In this document: positions 29,283 to 40,900 of the stretch, piece by piece
Position numbering within the stretch: the first letter of the stretch is position 1
How the letters are laid out: every line of letters begins with the position of its first letter
Assembly: GCA_937770485.1 (NCBI GenBank)
Contig: CALJHX010000027.1
Span: 1-48,457, forward strand
DNA from: an uncultured Verrucomicrobiae bacterium
GTDB lineage: Bacteria; Verrucomicrobiota; Verrucomicrobiia; Limisphaerales; UBA1096
Direction: 5' to 3'
DNA: 48,457 nucleotides
Notes under the pieces: model-generated
The model's input: only the letters and a program-made list of their open reading frames with translations
Databases searched by the model: none
Told to the model about the DNA's origin: nothing
Program-made: the position numbers and the translations under genes

Positions 29283-30294
29283 CAGTAGCTACAATTACTG
29301 CATGATAGTTGACCCCTGCTTCAAGGCCCTCTAAGGATACTTGCCTAGCAGTTGACGTGCCGACAACTTTTAATCCATTGGCAACGGTATATTTTGACCC
29401 ATTCAACGTGACAGAAACGTCATTCGGTTCGACCCCTTGATCGTCATTAACCACAAAAGTTATCTCTGTTGAAACAGGCAAAAAAAGGCTGCTGGCTCCT
29501 GGCATAACAGATGTAATATTTGGTGGTTGATTCTTTCCTTTAGCACCAGAAACGGATGCATAAGCATTGTCTAATATTACATTGGAGGCGGGCAATGACC
29601 CATTAGTATCGTTGTGATATAGCAGAACAACGAAATTGCCTGGTTTGTTGATAAAAGAACCAGCTGGAGAATCAGTACCTGTCTGAAAGTCATCCGTATC
29701 CGGTGTGTCTATGGAAGTTTGCTCAAACAGAACTGCATTATTATTTTCAATATCAAGCACCTTAACAGTCATAACAACACTCTCACCTTCACCTGTCATG
29801 GAAATACTCAACGTGATATTCTCGGGTTTTTCTATCCACTCCCCTTCGGTAATGTCATAAAAAAATTTGTTCAGCCCTTTAGCTAAAATAACATCTCCAC
29901 TGTCCTTGACCGCGGAGTAACCCGACAACTGACTTACCGAGGTTTCAGTTGGAATAAAACCCACGGCTGCATAAGCCTCGGCTTGGTTTGCTCCGATTAA
30001 ATCGATCTGAAATTCCAGAGTCACACCATCCTCAATAGTAAAAGTTTGAGAGCCATAAGTAGCCGCCACGAAAAACGGCTGCTTTGTGGCCTGATGCATA
30101 CCAATAGTTAACTGCCCATCCTTCTCCTTTAGAAAGCCGTTGCCACTGCCAAAGTCAAACTTCTCCCAACCGGTGACTTTGTTGTCGTTAAAGTCGTCCA
30201 GCACCTTGGCCAAGGGGGATTGAATCAGAGTGACAAAGAATGCCACGACAGCCGAGGCGCTCATCCAGCGGGTTAAAAAACAGGTTGTTTTCAT
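29263..30294 (-). CDS. Secreted LamG-like protein, 5' part of a frameshifted gene
   Basis: A 343-codon frame with a signal peptide (ASAVVAFFVTLIQSPLAKV). A lectin-like beta-sandwich follows (VLDDFNDNKVTGWEKFDFG, then GVTLEFQIDLIGANQAEAY), then an Ig/Fn3-like domain (PPNITSVMPGASSLFLPVS). It ends abruptly at VATDAGRGD where the sequence GCTGGACGGGGAGAC carries one base too many; the other frame resumes DGETDTRN. With that base removed, one uninterrupted protein of about 640 residues is obtained. The gene has its own promoter-like sequence and shares the low G+C of the downstream half. It would be an exported carbohydrate-associated protein; binding target unknown. Confidence 0.65.
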   Translation of the reverse strand: MKTTCFLTRWMSASAVVAFFVTLIQSPLAKVLDDFNDNKVTGWEKFDFGSGNGFLKEKDGQLTIGMHQATKQPFFVAATYGSQTFTIEDGVTLEFQIDLIGANQAEAYAAVGFIPTETSVSQLSGYSAVKDSGDVILAKGLNKFFYDITEGEWIEKPENITLSISMTGEGESVVMTVKVLDIENNNAVLFEQTSIDTPDTDDFQTGTDSPAGSFINKPGNFVVLLYHNDTNGSLPASNVILDNAYASVSGAKGKNQPPNITSVMPGASSLFLPVSTEITFVVNDDQGVEPNDVSVTLNGSKYTVANGLKVVGTSTARQVSLEGLEAGVNYHAVIVATDAGRGD

Positions 30295-30320
30295 TAGACT
30301 AATGAACGGTTGATAGAAGG

Positions 30321-30349
30321 ATTCTTCAGGCGTTTATAAGGCAGGTCAA
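30321..30349 (-). promoter_or_regulatory. Possible promoter of the frameshifted secreted-protein gene
   Basis: On the minus strand TTGACC (30344-30349), a 17-base spacer, then AAGAAT (30321-30326), matching the -35 at five of six and the -10 at four of six positions. It sits about 30 bases before the ATG at 30294. No Shine-Dalgarno sequence is evident. Confidence 0.4.
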
Positions 30350-30422
30350 TAAAAAAACTGAATTGCATGGCCAAGTGTGTAGGACTGTGGCACGGTTGTC
30401 CAAGGCTCAACCAACTCATTTC

Positions 30423-31718
30423 ATGGCAAAAATGGAAAACACCTTCCTCAACCGTCGCCGTTTCCTCCAACACTCCGCCGCTGGAGTCACCACCGCCGCC
30501 TTGGCCAAGCGCCACTCGCTCCAAGCCGCCAACAAGGCCGCCAACAAACTGCGAGTCGGCGTGATGGGCCTTGGCCGCGGCATGGCACACGTTAAGAATT
30601 ACCTGAAACTCTCCGACGTCGAGGTCGCCTACGTTTGCGACGTCGATGACAACCGCACCGCCAACGGCCTGTCGGTTGTCACCAAGAGCCAAGCGGCAGC
30701 GTGCCGCGGCATCACCGATCTGCGGCGCATGCTCGACGATCCGCACCTCGACGCCATCTCTATCGCCGCGCCAAACTTCTGGCACGCGCCGGCGACCATT
30801 CTTGGCTGTCAGTCCGGTAAGCATGTTTACGTCGAGAAACCCGGCAGCCACAACGCCGCGGAGGCGGAGTTGATGGTCGCCGCCGCGCGCAAGCATAATC
30901 GCCTCGTGCAGATGGGCAACCAGAGACGCAGCTACCCGCTCATCATCGAGGCGGTACAACGGATGCACGAGGGCGTCATCGGACGGATACTCGCTTCGCG
31001 AAGTTTCTACACAAGCGGCCGGGGCTCCATCGGCAAGGGAAAACCGGCGGCCGTGCCCAAGTATCTCAATTACGATCTTTGGCAAGGGCCGGCACCGGAA
31101 CGGCCGTACAAGGACAACCTCATCCCGTACAACTGGCATTGGCACTGGCATTACGGCGGCGGCGAGATGGCCAACAACGGCGTGCATGCGCTTGACCTCG
31201 CCCGCTGGGGACTCGGCGTCGATCTGCCGAAGCGTGTCACCTACGGCGGCGGACGCTACCACTTCGACGACGACCAGGAATCCCCCGACACCGGCACGGC
31301 ACTGTTCGATTTCGGCAATTGTACCGCCATGTGGGACCAAAGCAGTTGCCTCCAGCGCAAGCACGAGGCGCTGCCATTTGTGGTTTTTTATGGGGACAAC
31401 GGCACCCTCACCATGACCACCGGGAACAAATACATCATCCATGACCTCGCTGGGAAGGAAGTAGAAACCAAGAGCCAACCTGCGAGCGACATTTTGCACT
31501 TCACCAACTTCGTGAACGCCATTCGCAACGGCGAGAAACTTAACGCGGAAATCGGCGACGGACAGGTCAGCACCCTACTCTGCCACTTGGCCAATATGGC
31601 CTGGCGCTCGGGCAGCACTGTGGACTTCGACCCAGCCAAGCGCAGCATCGTCGACAACCCGGCCGCGGGTAAGCTGTGGGCGCGTGAGTACCGACCAGGC
31701 TGGGAGCCTCAAGTTTGA
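30423..31718 (+). CDS. Tat-exported Gfo/Idh/MocA-family oxidoreductase
   Basis: A 431-residue NAD(P)-dependent dehydrogenase-type protein. The N-terminus carries a twin-arginine signal (LNRRRFLQHSAAGVTTAAL). A Rossmann domain follows (LRVGVMGLGRGMAH), then the canonical EKP motif in VYVEKPGSHN near residue 138, which contains the Lys that positions substrate. The C-terminal half (GGGEMANNGVHALDLARWGL) is the beta-sheet domain. Such proteins act on sugars or inositols. Large sets of Tat-exported copies are typical of Verrucomicrobia and Planctomycetes. ATG at 30423 is used; a TTG at 30363 is open upstream but would bury the signal. The substrate is unknown. Confidence 0.92.
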   Translation: MAKMENTFLNRRRFLQHSAAGVTTAALAKRHSLQAANKAANKLRVGVMGLGRGMAHVKNYLKLSDVEVAYVCDVDDNRTANGLSVVTKSQAAACRGITDLRRMLDDPHLDAISIAAPNFWHAPATILGCQSGKHVYVEKPGSHNAAEAELMVAAARKHNRLVQMGNQRRSYPLIIEAVQRMHEGVIGRILASRSFYTSGRGSIGKGKPAAVPKYLNYDLWQGPAPERPYKDNLIPYNWHWHWHYGGGEMANNGVHALDLARWGLGVDLPKRVTYGGGRYHFDDDQESPDTGTALFDFGNCTAMWDQSSCLQRKHEALPFVVFYGDNGTLTMTTGNKYIIHDLAGKEVETKSQPASDILHFTNFVNAIRNGEKLNAEIGDGQVSTLLCHLANMAWRSGSTVDFDPAKRSIVDNPAAGKLWAREYRPGWEPQV

Positions 31719-31720
31719 GC

Positions 31721-31996
31721 ATGAAATCACAAGCCAGGCGGGGAAGACGCCCGCGGCTGTTTCTCCTTGGCTTTTTCGCCGGAGATTTTGTCCATGCCTA
31801 CATCATGGACAGGCAGAATTCTGGCGACTTTTTCGATCCGGAAGGCCTGATGATCCTGCTCGCCGCTGGCCCTTTCACCGCACCGGCGATGTGTCTCTCC
31901 ATCATGGTCGCCTGCGGTCTCGCTGCTGCCTCGCTGCCGCTGCTCACTCGGCGCGTACGCGGAAGAACAGCCGACCAGCGTCCGCGTCCCGATTGA
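31721..31996 (+). CDS. Small hydrophobic hypothetical protein
   Basis: An unrecognised 91-codon frame directly after the Gfo/Idh/MocA gene. It has a basic N-terminus (MKSQARRGRRPRL), a first hydrophobic stretch (FLLGFFAGDFVHAYI) and a second longer one (GLMILLAAGPFTAPAMCLSI), then a basic tail. The plus-inside layout is plausible for a two-helix membrane protein. It converges with the giant gene and its last 53 bases overlap that gene's 3' end. No ribosome-binding site is clear. It may be real or a chance open frame. Confidence 0.35.
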   Translation: MKSQARRGRRPRLFLLGFFAGDFVHAYIMDRQNSGDFFDPEGLMILLAAGPFTAPAMCLSIMVACGLAAASLPLLTRRVRGRTADQRPRPD

Positions 31997-34900
31997 TGTT
32001 GATCCACAACTGGCCGCTCTCGTTAGTGTAGGTTTGCATGTCGATCCACTTGTCGAGGTTCTCGGAGAACTGCAACACCACCTTGCCGCCCTTGTCGCCG
32101 GTGACGAGGAAACGGAACTTGTCATCGGCTGCCAACTGACCCGCACTGAGCGTGGGCGCATTCGGGTCGACCGGTGTCACGTCCTCGATGAAACCATATT
32201 TCACTCCAAGGTACTTGCCCACGGATTCACGCTCGCCGACGCCAAGCGCGCGGTTGTACACCAGCACCTCGGCAACCGCTCCACCGAAATGCAGTCCCCC
32301 GACGCCTCCCAGTGTCAGCGCGCCATCGACTTCGACATCAAGTTCACCGGCAAATGTGTCGCTGAACACAGTCTCGCCCGCGACCGCCACCAGGCCGCTC
32401 TCGCCCGTGCGGTACACCTCCACCAGGTTCCACAGGTCATCCCAGCGCTCCGGTTGTGCTGCCAAGATGCGGCCCCCGGCCGAGACATTGCCGTAGTCGA
32501 ACAGCAACTGGTCGTTGTATGTGAACAGCAGATCCAGGTGGTTGAGCTGGCTGTTCGATTCCCAGCCGAGCAGCGCGTTGTTGGCGCTCGCCCTGTCCTG
32601 CTTCATCACAATGAAGAGGCTCGCCGTATCGCTGCTCAACAACCTGGCCCCGTTCACCACCACACCAAGCACATCATCCGCTCCGTCAAAAATAACCGCT
32701 GGTTTTCCATTGGCACCCTCACTGTGAAAGGTCGGCTGCCGGTCAGCTTCCGACTGCCTCACGTCGTGCCCAAACGGGGTACGATCCGCCCAAGCGCTCA
32801 CCTTGCCTCCCTCCTGCGCGATACCACTCCCGTCCAGCCACAGCCGCAGGCCAAGCGCTGGGAGCGATGCGCTGTCAAACACGGCCGCCTCAACGGAGCC
32901 GGATATCGCCGAGCCGCCCTTGGCATCCGTCGCCGTGGCGGAAATCCGGTACAGGCCGGTCTCCGGCTCGGTCCAGTCCAGCTCGTACGGCGCCTCGGTG
33001 TCGGCGCCGATCAACCGGTCGTTCTTGAAAAACTCAATCTTGGTGATGGCGGCGGCGCCGGGCGTCACGGTGGCCGCCAGCCGGGCCGTCCCGCCCGGCG
33101 CGAAGGCGATATCTGCCACCGGCTCGGTCAGGGTGATGGCGGCGCCCTGCGACACTGTGATGCTGACCGGTGGCGTCGTGACGACCTGGTTATGGTAATC
33201 GGTCACCGACGCGGTGATTTCGTAGTCCCCCGCCCCGACGCCGGCCCAAGGGATCTCGAACGGGGCCTTGGACGCGGCCCCCAGCGTTTCGCCGTTGGCG
33301 AAGAATTCAACCTTACGCAACGCTCCATCCGCGGTGTTATCGGACGCAGTGGCAGCCAACGCGATGGTCGCTGGGGAAACGAACTCCGCACCGTTCTTCG
33401 GCGAGGTCAGCTCGATCGTCGGCGGGTGGTTGACAGTGAAGCGCACCTTCTCGGTTGTGATTTTGTCTTTGTCATCCCCAACGTCCACGGTGAATAACGT
33501 CGGAGTGGAGTTATCATAAGCACCGCTTTCCCATCGAATATCGGTGAGCACTGTTTGGCCCTCGTCGTTCTCGGTCCAGTAAGTCGGGCCATTAGCTTTT
33601 GTAAATGTATATCCCTCGTTTATCCTGATCGACTTAATCTCGCCATCGGGATCGTACGCCACGACTGTGAACGTGAACTTGCCGGGAACCGGCACGAAGT
33701 CGCCCGCGGACGGCGAGGTGCTGACAATCACCGGCGGCAGGTTTCCAGTGGTGAGGGTGATCTGAATTGGTGCCGACTCAGTCTTGCCCCCCCGGTTGTC
33801 TGTGACTGAGGCTCGAATCTCGTACACACCCTCGCTCGCACCCTCCCACGTGAACGATGCGGCGGCAGAGTCCGACTGGCCAAGCGCCACCCACTCGGCG
33901 GCATCGAGCAGTTTGCTCTCATACAACACATGCGTGATAGAGCCGTCGGCGTCGGCGGCATCGAGCGTGATCTCGACGTCACTGGGCGCACTGAAGAACC
34001 GGCCATTTTTCGGCGAAGTGATCGCCACCGTCGGCGGTTGGTTGTCGCTGAGATAACGAATCGAAACAGACTTGTGGTCGTCCATCACTAGCGTGACCGA
34101 CTCGGCCGAGCCGCTGACGTCGCCTTCCCACTCTACAAAACCCAGGCCCCCACCCGGCCTGGCTATGAGGGTGACGGTGGTGCCAGGTGGGTAGGTGGCC
34201 AAACTCGGATTGACCTCGATTGCGCCCTCGCCCTCGACGGTGGCAGTGAGCGTGTAGTGGACGTTGACCTCGACCGGGTTGCTGTTCTCAATGCCAAATG
34301 CGTTGCGCAGCATCACGGCGTAACGCCCGGCGTGACTCGGTGTAAGGTTCACCAACTGCAACGAACTCTGGGTCGCACCCGCGATCGGCTTGTTGCCCTT
34401 GGTCCACTGGATCGTCATCGGCGTCCCAACGGTATCCAGCCTCATCAAAAGGGTTTCCTTTCCGGCCAGGTAAGTGCCGGCTCCAGTTATGGCCCGCAGC
34501 TTCGGTTTGCTGTTGAAGTCCGGTATTCCGTGGGTCGCCCACGCGAGATCGGCGGGCAACTCCACCTGCACGGCCTGCATGGTCGAGAGGCTCGGCTCGC
34601 TTGGGCTCCAGACCGCCCCGTCGTACGTGTGCCAGGCGGTTTCACCGTCGGCCTGCAGCAGGCCAAGCTTCGTGCCGGCCGGAGCCGACGCGGGGAATTG
34701 CAAATCGTATCCGGCCGCGCCGGATAGCGGCGCCGGATAGCCAAAGTACACCGCGCCCTTGGCCAGGCTCACCTCAGTACCTTGGCCGGGGTACGAGCCG
34801 ACAAACACCGCGCGAAACACCTTGGTGTCCGTGTTGGTGAACTTGAAAATGCTCCCTTGGTCAAGCTCGACCGCGCCGTTGCTCCAGGTGTCACCCAGTT

Positions 34901-37900
34901 CGCCCTCGGCCCACTCGCCGGTTTCCGAATCGAGGATGGCCACTTTCGAGCCTTTGGCCGCGCCTTGGAACAGCGCGGCGACGGTCTTACTGCCGCTCAA
35001 CGAGAGTGGCACATGGTAAAGCGACTGGCCCGGCGCTATCTCGAGATTGACGTAACCGACAGCGTTGATCGAATGACCGGCGAGACGGCCCGGGGCCAGC
35101 TCATCCACCACCAACACGCGCACAAACTGTTTCTCCACACCAGCGTTGTAGGCCATTGGAATGCGCACCAGCCCGTTCTTGTTCTGGTAACCGCCGAGCT
35201 TGTTCCAGCGAATCCCGTCGGTGGAGCCCTGTATCTCACAGTTCGCACCCGGCTCGCTCGAGAGCAGGAAGATGAACCGGCCCTTGCTGTCGAAGCCCGC
35301 ATCGCTGAGATCCGGCAGAATGTAATCGCGGCTGAAGTTCGCAGTGATCGTCTTGTGCGCATCCATCGTCACGGTGATCGTCTCATCGCTGCTCGACGCG
35401 TCGCCGCTCCAGTGCATCCATGAGTAACCGGTTACCGGCGAGGCGGACAATGTCGCCTTGCTGCCGGCGAGGAAAATCGATTTCTCGGGATCGACCCCGA
35501 TGCCGCCGCGGCCCTCTAGGGCCAGCTTGAGCTTGTAATAAATATCGAGCCGAGCCGACTCGCTGATGGCCTTGCCAAAGCCGTTGCTCACCACCACCGA
35601 GTAACGGCCGGCGTTGGCGAGATTCACCACCGGAACCTGAATCGCCGACGCTGTCGCCCCGGCGATCGGCTTGCCGTCGAACAGCCACTTGTAAGCCAGC
35701 GGCTCGCCGACGGCCTTAACCATGAAACCGACCTTGCCGCCGGACAACACCTGCGCGTCCGTCGGCTGTGCGGTGACTTGCGGCAGTGTTGGGTCGTGGT
35801 TCCATGAGAACATGCTTGGGGCAATGACGATGAACGCTTGGCCAAGCGCAATGACCGGCTCGCTCGGCGACCATGCGTCGTTCAAGACCGTGTACGTGTC
35901 GTACTTGCCTGTGCCGTTGTTGAGCAGTTTCACGACAAGCCCCTCGGCAAGCGGCAGGCCAAGCCGGCTGCTGAGCAGTCCGCCCTTGGCCAAGGCCGGC
36001 GACACGACCGAGTCGCCCGCCGGGATGGACAGCGATGTTTTTTGCCACGGCGTGAAGCCTGTCAGTAAGACGCTGAAAGCGTCGCCCTTGTTGTCGAGCA
36101 CTGCGCCCTCGCCCGGGGCGAGAGTCATGCCGGGCTGACTCCACCCACCGGTGAATGTGTTGGTCTCCCAATTGCCGGTGGCCGAGTTAAGCTTGGCCAG
36201 CGTACTGCCGATCGGGACGCTTGGCAGAATATCGGAAACACGGTTTCCACCGTTGGCCAATGGGCTGGAAATCAATGACTTGCCCTCCGGCAGTGTCAGC
36301 GTCACATAGCCGATTGCACGCGCCGCATAGCCGGTGTCCTCCTCCCACATCCGAATAAATAAATTGTTGATGCCCTGCGGTCGGTTGAACGGAACACGCA
36401 TTTCATCAGAAGCACTGCTATCGCTGGTGAACTCTTTCCAGTTAAGCAAATCCAGCGAGTAGTCGGAGGTCAACTTTTTGCCAGGCCGGGCAACCTGCAC
36501 CCACTCGAGTTGACCCGCAGTGTTGATCTCCACGCTCCGATATTCCGGCGGCACGACATCACGCGTGAACAAACCGGTGATCGACTTGTTGGCGTCCATA
36601 GTGACCGCCAACGGATTGGCCGCGCCACTGGCTGCGCCGCTCCAGTTAGTGAAGACGTAGCCTTTGCTCGGGGTGGCATTGAGTACGACACGCGCCCTGT
36701 TCGGATACGACACCAGCTCCGGCGTGTGAGTGACCACGCCCCTTCCCGCGCCGGCGACGTCCAGCGTGTAATGCACCGCCAAGCTGGCTGCGTCACTGAG
36801 GATATTACCGAACGGATTCTTGATGTACACAGAGTAGCCGCCCGCGTTGGCCTGTTGCACATCAGTCAACTCAAGCGTCGCAGCATTGGCACCGGCGATG
36901 TTCAAACCATTGAATCGCCACTGATACTCTAGCGGCGTGCCGGTGGCCTCGACACTGAAAGAGACCGGCTGCCCGGCAATGCGGATTGCGCCGACAGGCT
37001 GCGTGGCAATCTTCGGCGTGCCCTGCGAGTTGAGGTTGATGTTGCGGTTCCAACTCGTCGATGCATTGGCCGTCACGCGGAAACCCTGCGCGGCGGCCAA
37101 GCTCGGTTCGCCCGGGCTCCATACGCCGCCGGAGAAAGTCGATGTCATCCAGTCGCCGGTTGAGTTCTCGAGCAGGCTCACCTTTAGCCCGTTCACCACC
37201 GGGAAGCCGAAGTCCGTGGCCAAGCCGCCGGCGACCGGCAGCGTAGCGGCGTGGTACGTCACACCGCTTGGCAGCGGCGACGCGAGCCTGCCCTGCACGA
37301 CTGAACCGGTGTATTGCAGCGTCAGAGCCGAACCTGTGTTGTTATCGAACATCGCCGCCTGTCCCGGCGCGCTCACGAGTCCTACGTCGCTCCATGCGTC
37401 GCCGAACGTGCTCGCCTTCCACGAGCCGGAATCACTGTCCCAAGTCGAGACCGTCAGCTTGGCCGGGCCGTCGGGCAGCAGGGTGGAGAGCGTGTTGTCG
37501 CCCTTAGCCAATGGGTTGGACAGCAATGATTTGCCGGTGGGGATATCTAGCAGATGGAAGCCGACGATGTTGTCCGAATAGCCCTTGCTTGTCACGAGCA
37601 CGCGGAAGTACATGCCCTTCACGCCGACCGGCGGAATCACTGGAATATACAGTTCGCCGGGGTTAGTCTCGGTGCGGTAATCGACCCAGTTCTCAAGGTC
37701 AAAACTGTACTGAATGTTGTTCTCCACACCCGGCTCGGCCACAACGGTAAACTGAAAAATTCCGTCCGTCCTAAAGTGCGCATCGCTCAGCGTCGGCATT
37801 ATGTAATCACGTGAAAAATCAGCGGTCACTGTCAAGTGCTTATCGATGGTGACAGTGGTTTGTGCCGTGCCGCCGCTGGCATCACCGCCCCAGCTTGCGA

Positions 37901-40900
37901 AAGAGTAGCCCTCCTCCGGCACCCCGGTGAAGGTGACTTGCGTTCCTGGTGCGTAATGGTCCTGCAACGGGTCGAGCGCAATGCGACCCACCCCGGTGGT
38001 AGACCGGTTGATGACGTAATGCACCGCCACGGTTGCCGGCAAACTGGTGGCCGCGCCGAAGCGGTTGGTGAGCTTAACGGTATACTGGCCGGCGTTGGCT
38101 TCCAGAGCCTCCTCGAATGCAAGTGCGTTGCGCGTTGCGCTGTCGATCGCCACACCGTTGAAGTACCATTGGTAGTCGAGCGGATCACCCTTGCCGCGCA
38201 CGGATAGCGCAAGCCATGAGCCGCTCGTGACTACTTCATCCTGCGGCTGCGTCGTAACCTCGGGCAAAACAATCTCGTTGTACGCGACTGACTGCTGCCA
38301 CTCGAACGTCGTGCCGGAGATGACGCGGAACGCTTGGCCAAGCGCGATGACCGGCTCGCTCGGTTGCCATGCATCAGTAGTGAATGTGTGGGTGACGTAC
38401 GAGCCAGTCTCGTTATCGAACAACTGCACCTGCAGTCCGTCGGCTGTTGGCAGGCCAAGCACGGTCGTGACGCCGCCGTCGACCGGCGTCATCGCGCTGC
38501 GAAACGCTGCCGTTGCCGGGATGGCCGAGGCGAGGTTGCCCTGCAACGCCACTCCAAAATATTCAATCGCAATCTGCCCCTCGCCGGCGTTGTCCAGCAC
38601 AGCCCCCTCACCGGGATCGAGCGTCATCGCCGGGTTATCCCACGAGCCGCCCACGAGCACGTTCATCACCAACTCCCCGGTCACCTCGTCGAGCTTGGTC
38701 AAGCTGCTACCGTCCGGCAGGGAGGCGAACAAGTTTGCCACCGTGTTGCCATCCTCGCGGTCAAGCGGATTGGCGATAAGCGACGGGCCCTTGGGATATG
38801 TCACTCGCACGAAGCCGATGGCGTTTTTCGAGTATTTCTCGGTCTTGAGCAGCGCACGGAAAAACAGCGTATTCACCCCGCCGGGCCGGTTGACCACCTT
38901 GCTTTTTTCGCCGGAGGCGTTGAACATCTCGTCTGCCTTGCCGGCCTTTGTAAGCAGCTTCCAGTTCCGCAGGTCGCCCGAGTACTCGAACGCGTTGGTT
39001 GTCCAGCGATGTCCGCGCATCTGAAAACCAAGCTGCGACTCGGTGAGGCTGACGTTGAAAAATTCCGGCTCGTCGAATATCAGCCACTCGAGCGCTGTCG
39101 ACTCGGAAGTGACCTCGCCGATGGCGGTGCGAATGTTAACCGAGTAAGCGCCCTCTATGTCCGGCGTCATCACCCCCAAGTCGACCGTGGCGGCGGTGGC
39201 ACCGTCGATCGCCTCACCGTTGAGGCTCCACTGGTATCCGAACGGCCCCGTACCCCGCGGTTCAACCCGGAACACAACGTTTGTGTGAATGCCGATGACC
39301 GTCTCAACCGGCGTCGGCGCAGCCGTCATGGTAACGTCTGCGCCGCTGATGATCTTGGCTTTTTTCGGCGTGCCGATGGTCGGCAGGATCGCATCCAGAA
39401 CGGCAGTCTTGCTACGCGTGAAGCCTACGCCGTTGCGGATCACCACCTCGTAACGGCCCATGTGTTCGGGTTGGTAATTGTCAATCGTGTACGTTGCCAT
39501 CACCGCCCCAGCGATATCCTTTTCCTCAAACCGCCACTGGTAAGTAAACGGCGCAGCGCCCTTGAGTTGCACCGCCAGTGAAACCGTCGAACCGAACTCC
39601 ATGATGGTTTGGCTGGCCGGATGTTGCGTGACCACCGGTGGGTCGTCCGGCTGGAAAGCCATGAATCCCCACCACGTGCCCCACCGGTCGCGCTTGTCAT
39701 CTGGGATGTTTGCCTGCTCGTTGTTGCGCGTCTCGGCGTACATCTGTATGGTCCACATATCGGTGTCGTTGTTGGGGTCGACCTGTGCAGCGCTGTAATC
39801 ACCCCAGCTGTTGCGGCCATCGGAACGCAGCTTCACATACGGGGCGACGCCGGCCTTAAACAGCACCGGCTTGCTCATTTGGCCGAGCGGATCAGACGCC
39901 TTGCGGTAGGAAAAATAAGCGCTGGCGTAAGTGTCCTTGGTGAACCCAGAGTAGCCGATTAGCACGTCGCTATTTTTGTTCACAGCTACGCTGGGAAAGG
40001 TGTAATGTTTGACGGCGTTTGTGTCCTGAATATAGCCGCGCTGGAGGATCGACGCGTTGGTCTCAAGGTTCCACCATTGGATCGCTGTGCGGTTTACATT
40101 CGTCACGCCCTCAGGCAAAAAAACATGATGTGCGGCCCACAGCTTGCCGTTGCGCTTGGCTAAGGCGTGCATGCGCGAGTCGTTGGCAAAGATGCTCTTT
40201 GTTCCCGCCTTCTGCGGCGAGATATTTGTCTTGCCGATGGAAAACTCCCACGGCTCGATGTCAGCCAGAGACGTGCGAGCGTAGCTGGGGGTGTAATGCT
40301 CCTGGCCCACCCTGCCGGATAAGGCGCTGATCCGCAGGGCGCGCGTGCCCTGCTCAGTGATGAACAGCAGATTGGTGTCATTGGCATCGTACGTCGTCGC
40401 TGGCACGACGGTGAAAAAACCGGGATCGTCAAACTGCGTGTAGCGTGCCTTGCCTTCTTGAATATAGTCCGGTTTATGGAAAGCAAAAATACGCGAACCA
40501 ACAACTTCCTTGGTGCCTTCAACTTGGTTAGTGCCCTTGTAAAGATTCACCGAGGCGGCCAACCATTTCTTGTTGTAGCCAACGCTGGGATAATCGGCGT
40601 ACAGATAGTTGTCCGGGAGGGCTTCCGGGTGTACGCGGATCGAGGCCATGTCCCAGTCACCGGTCGGATCACTCGTCTGCGACAGCGCAATCAACACCGC
40701 CGACTTGGTGGTGTTCACATCGGCGATGGTGAAAACCACCCAGCGCTTGGCCAAGTGGTCGTAAACAACCTTCGGGTCGAACACAAAACCGTGGCTGAAG
40801 CCGGCCCAGAAATCACCCAGACCCACCTTGCTCAACAGCTCACCCTCGCGGGTCTGGATGGCAATCTCGGTGTTGAGAGCCACCACAAGGTGCTCGGGGC

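Noticed and set aside
30294..31499. A 401-codon minus-strand frame opposite the Gfo/Idh/MocA gene
   Set aside because: The plus strand carries the Tat signal, Rossmann and EKP motifs; the minus frame has none.
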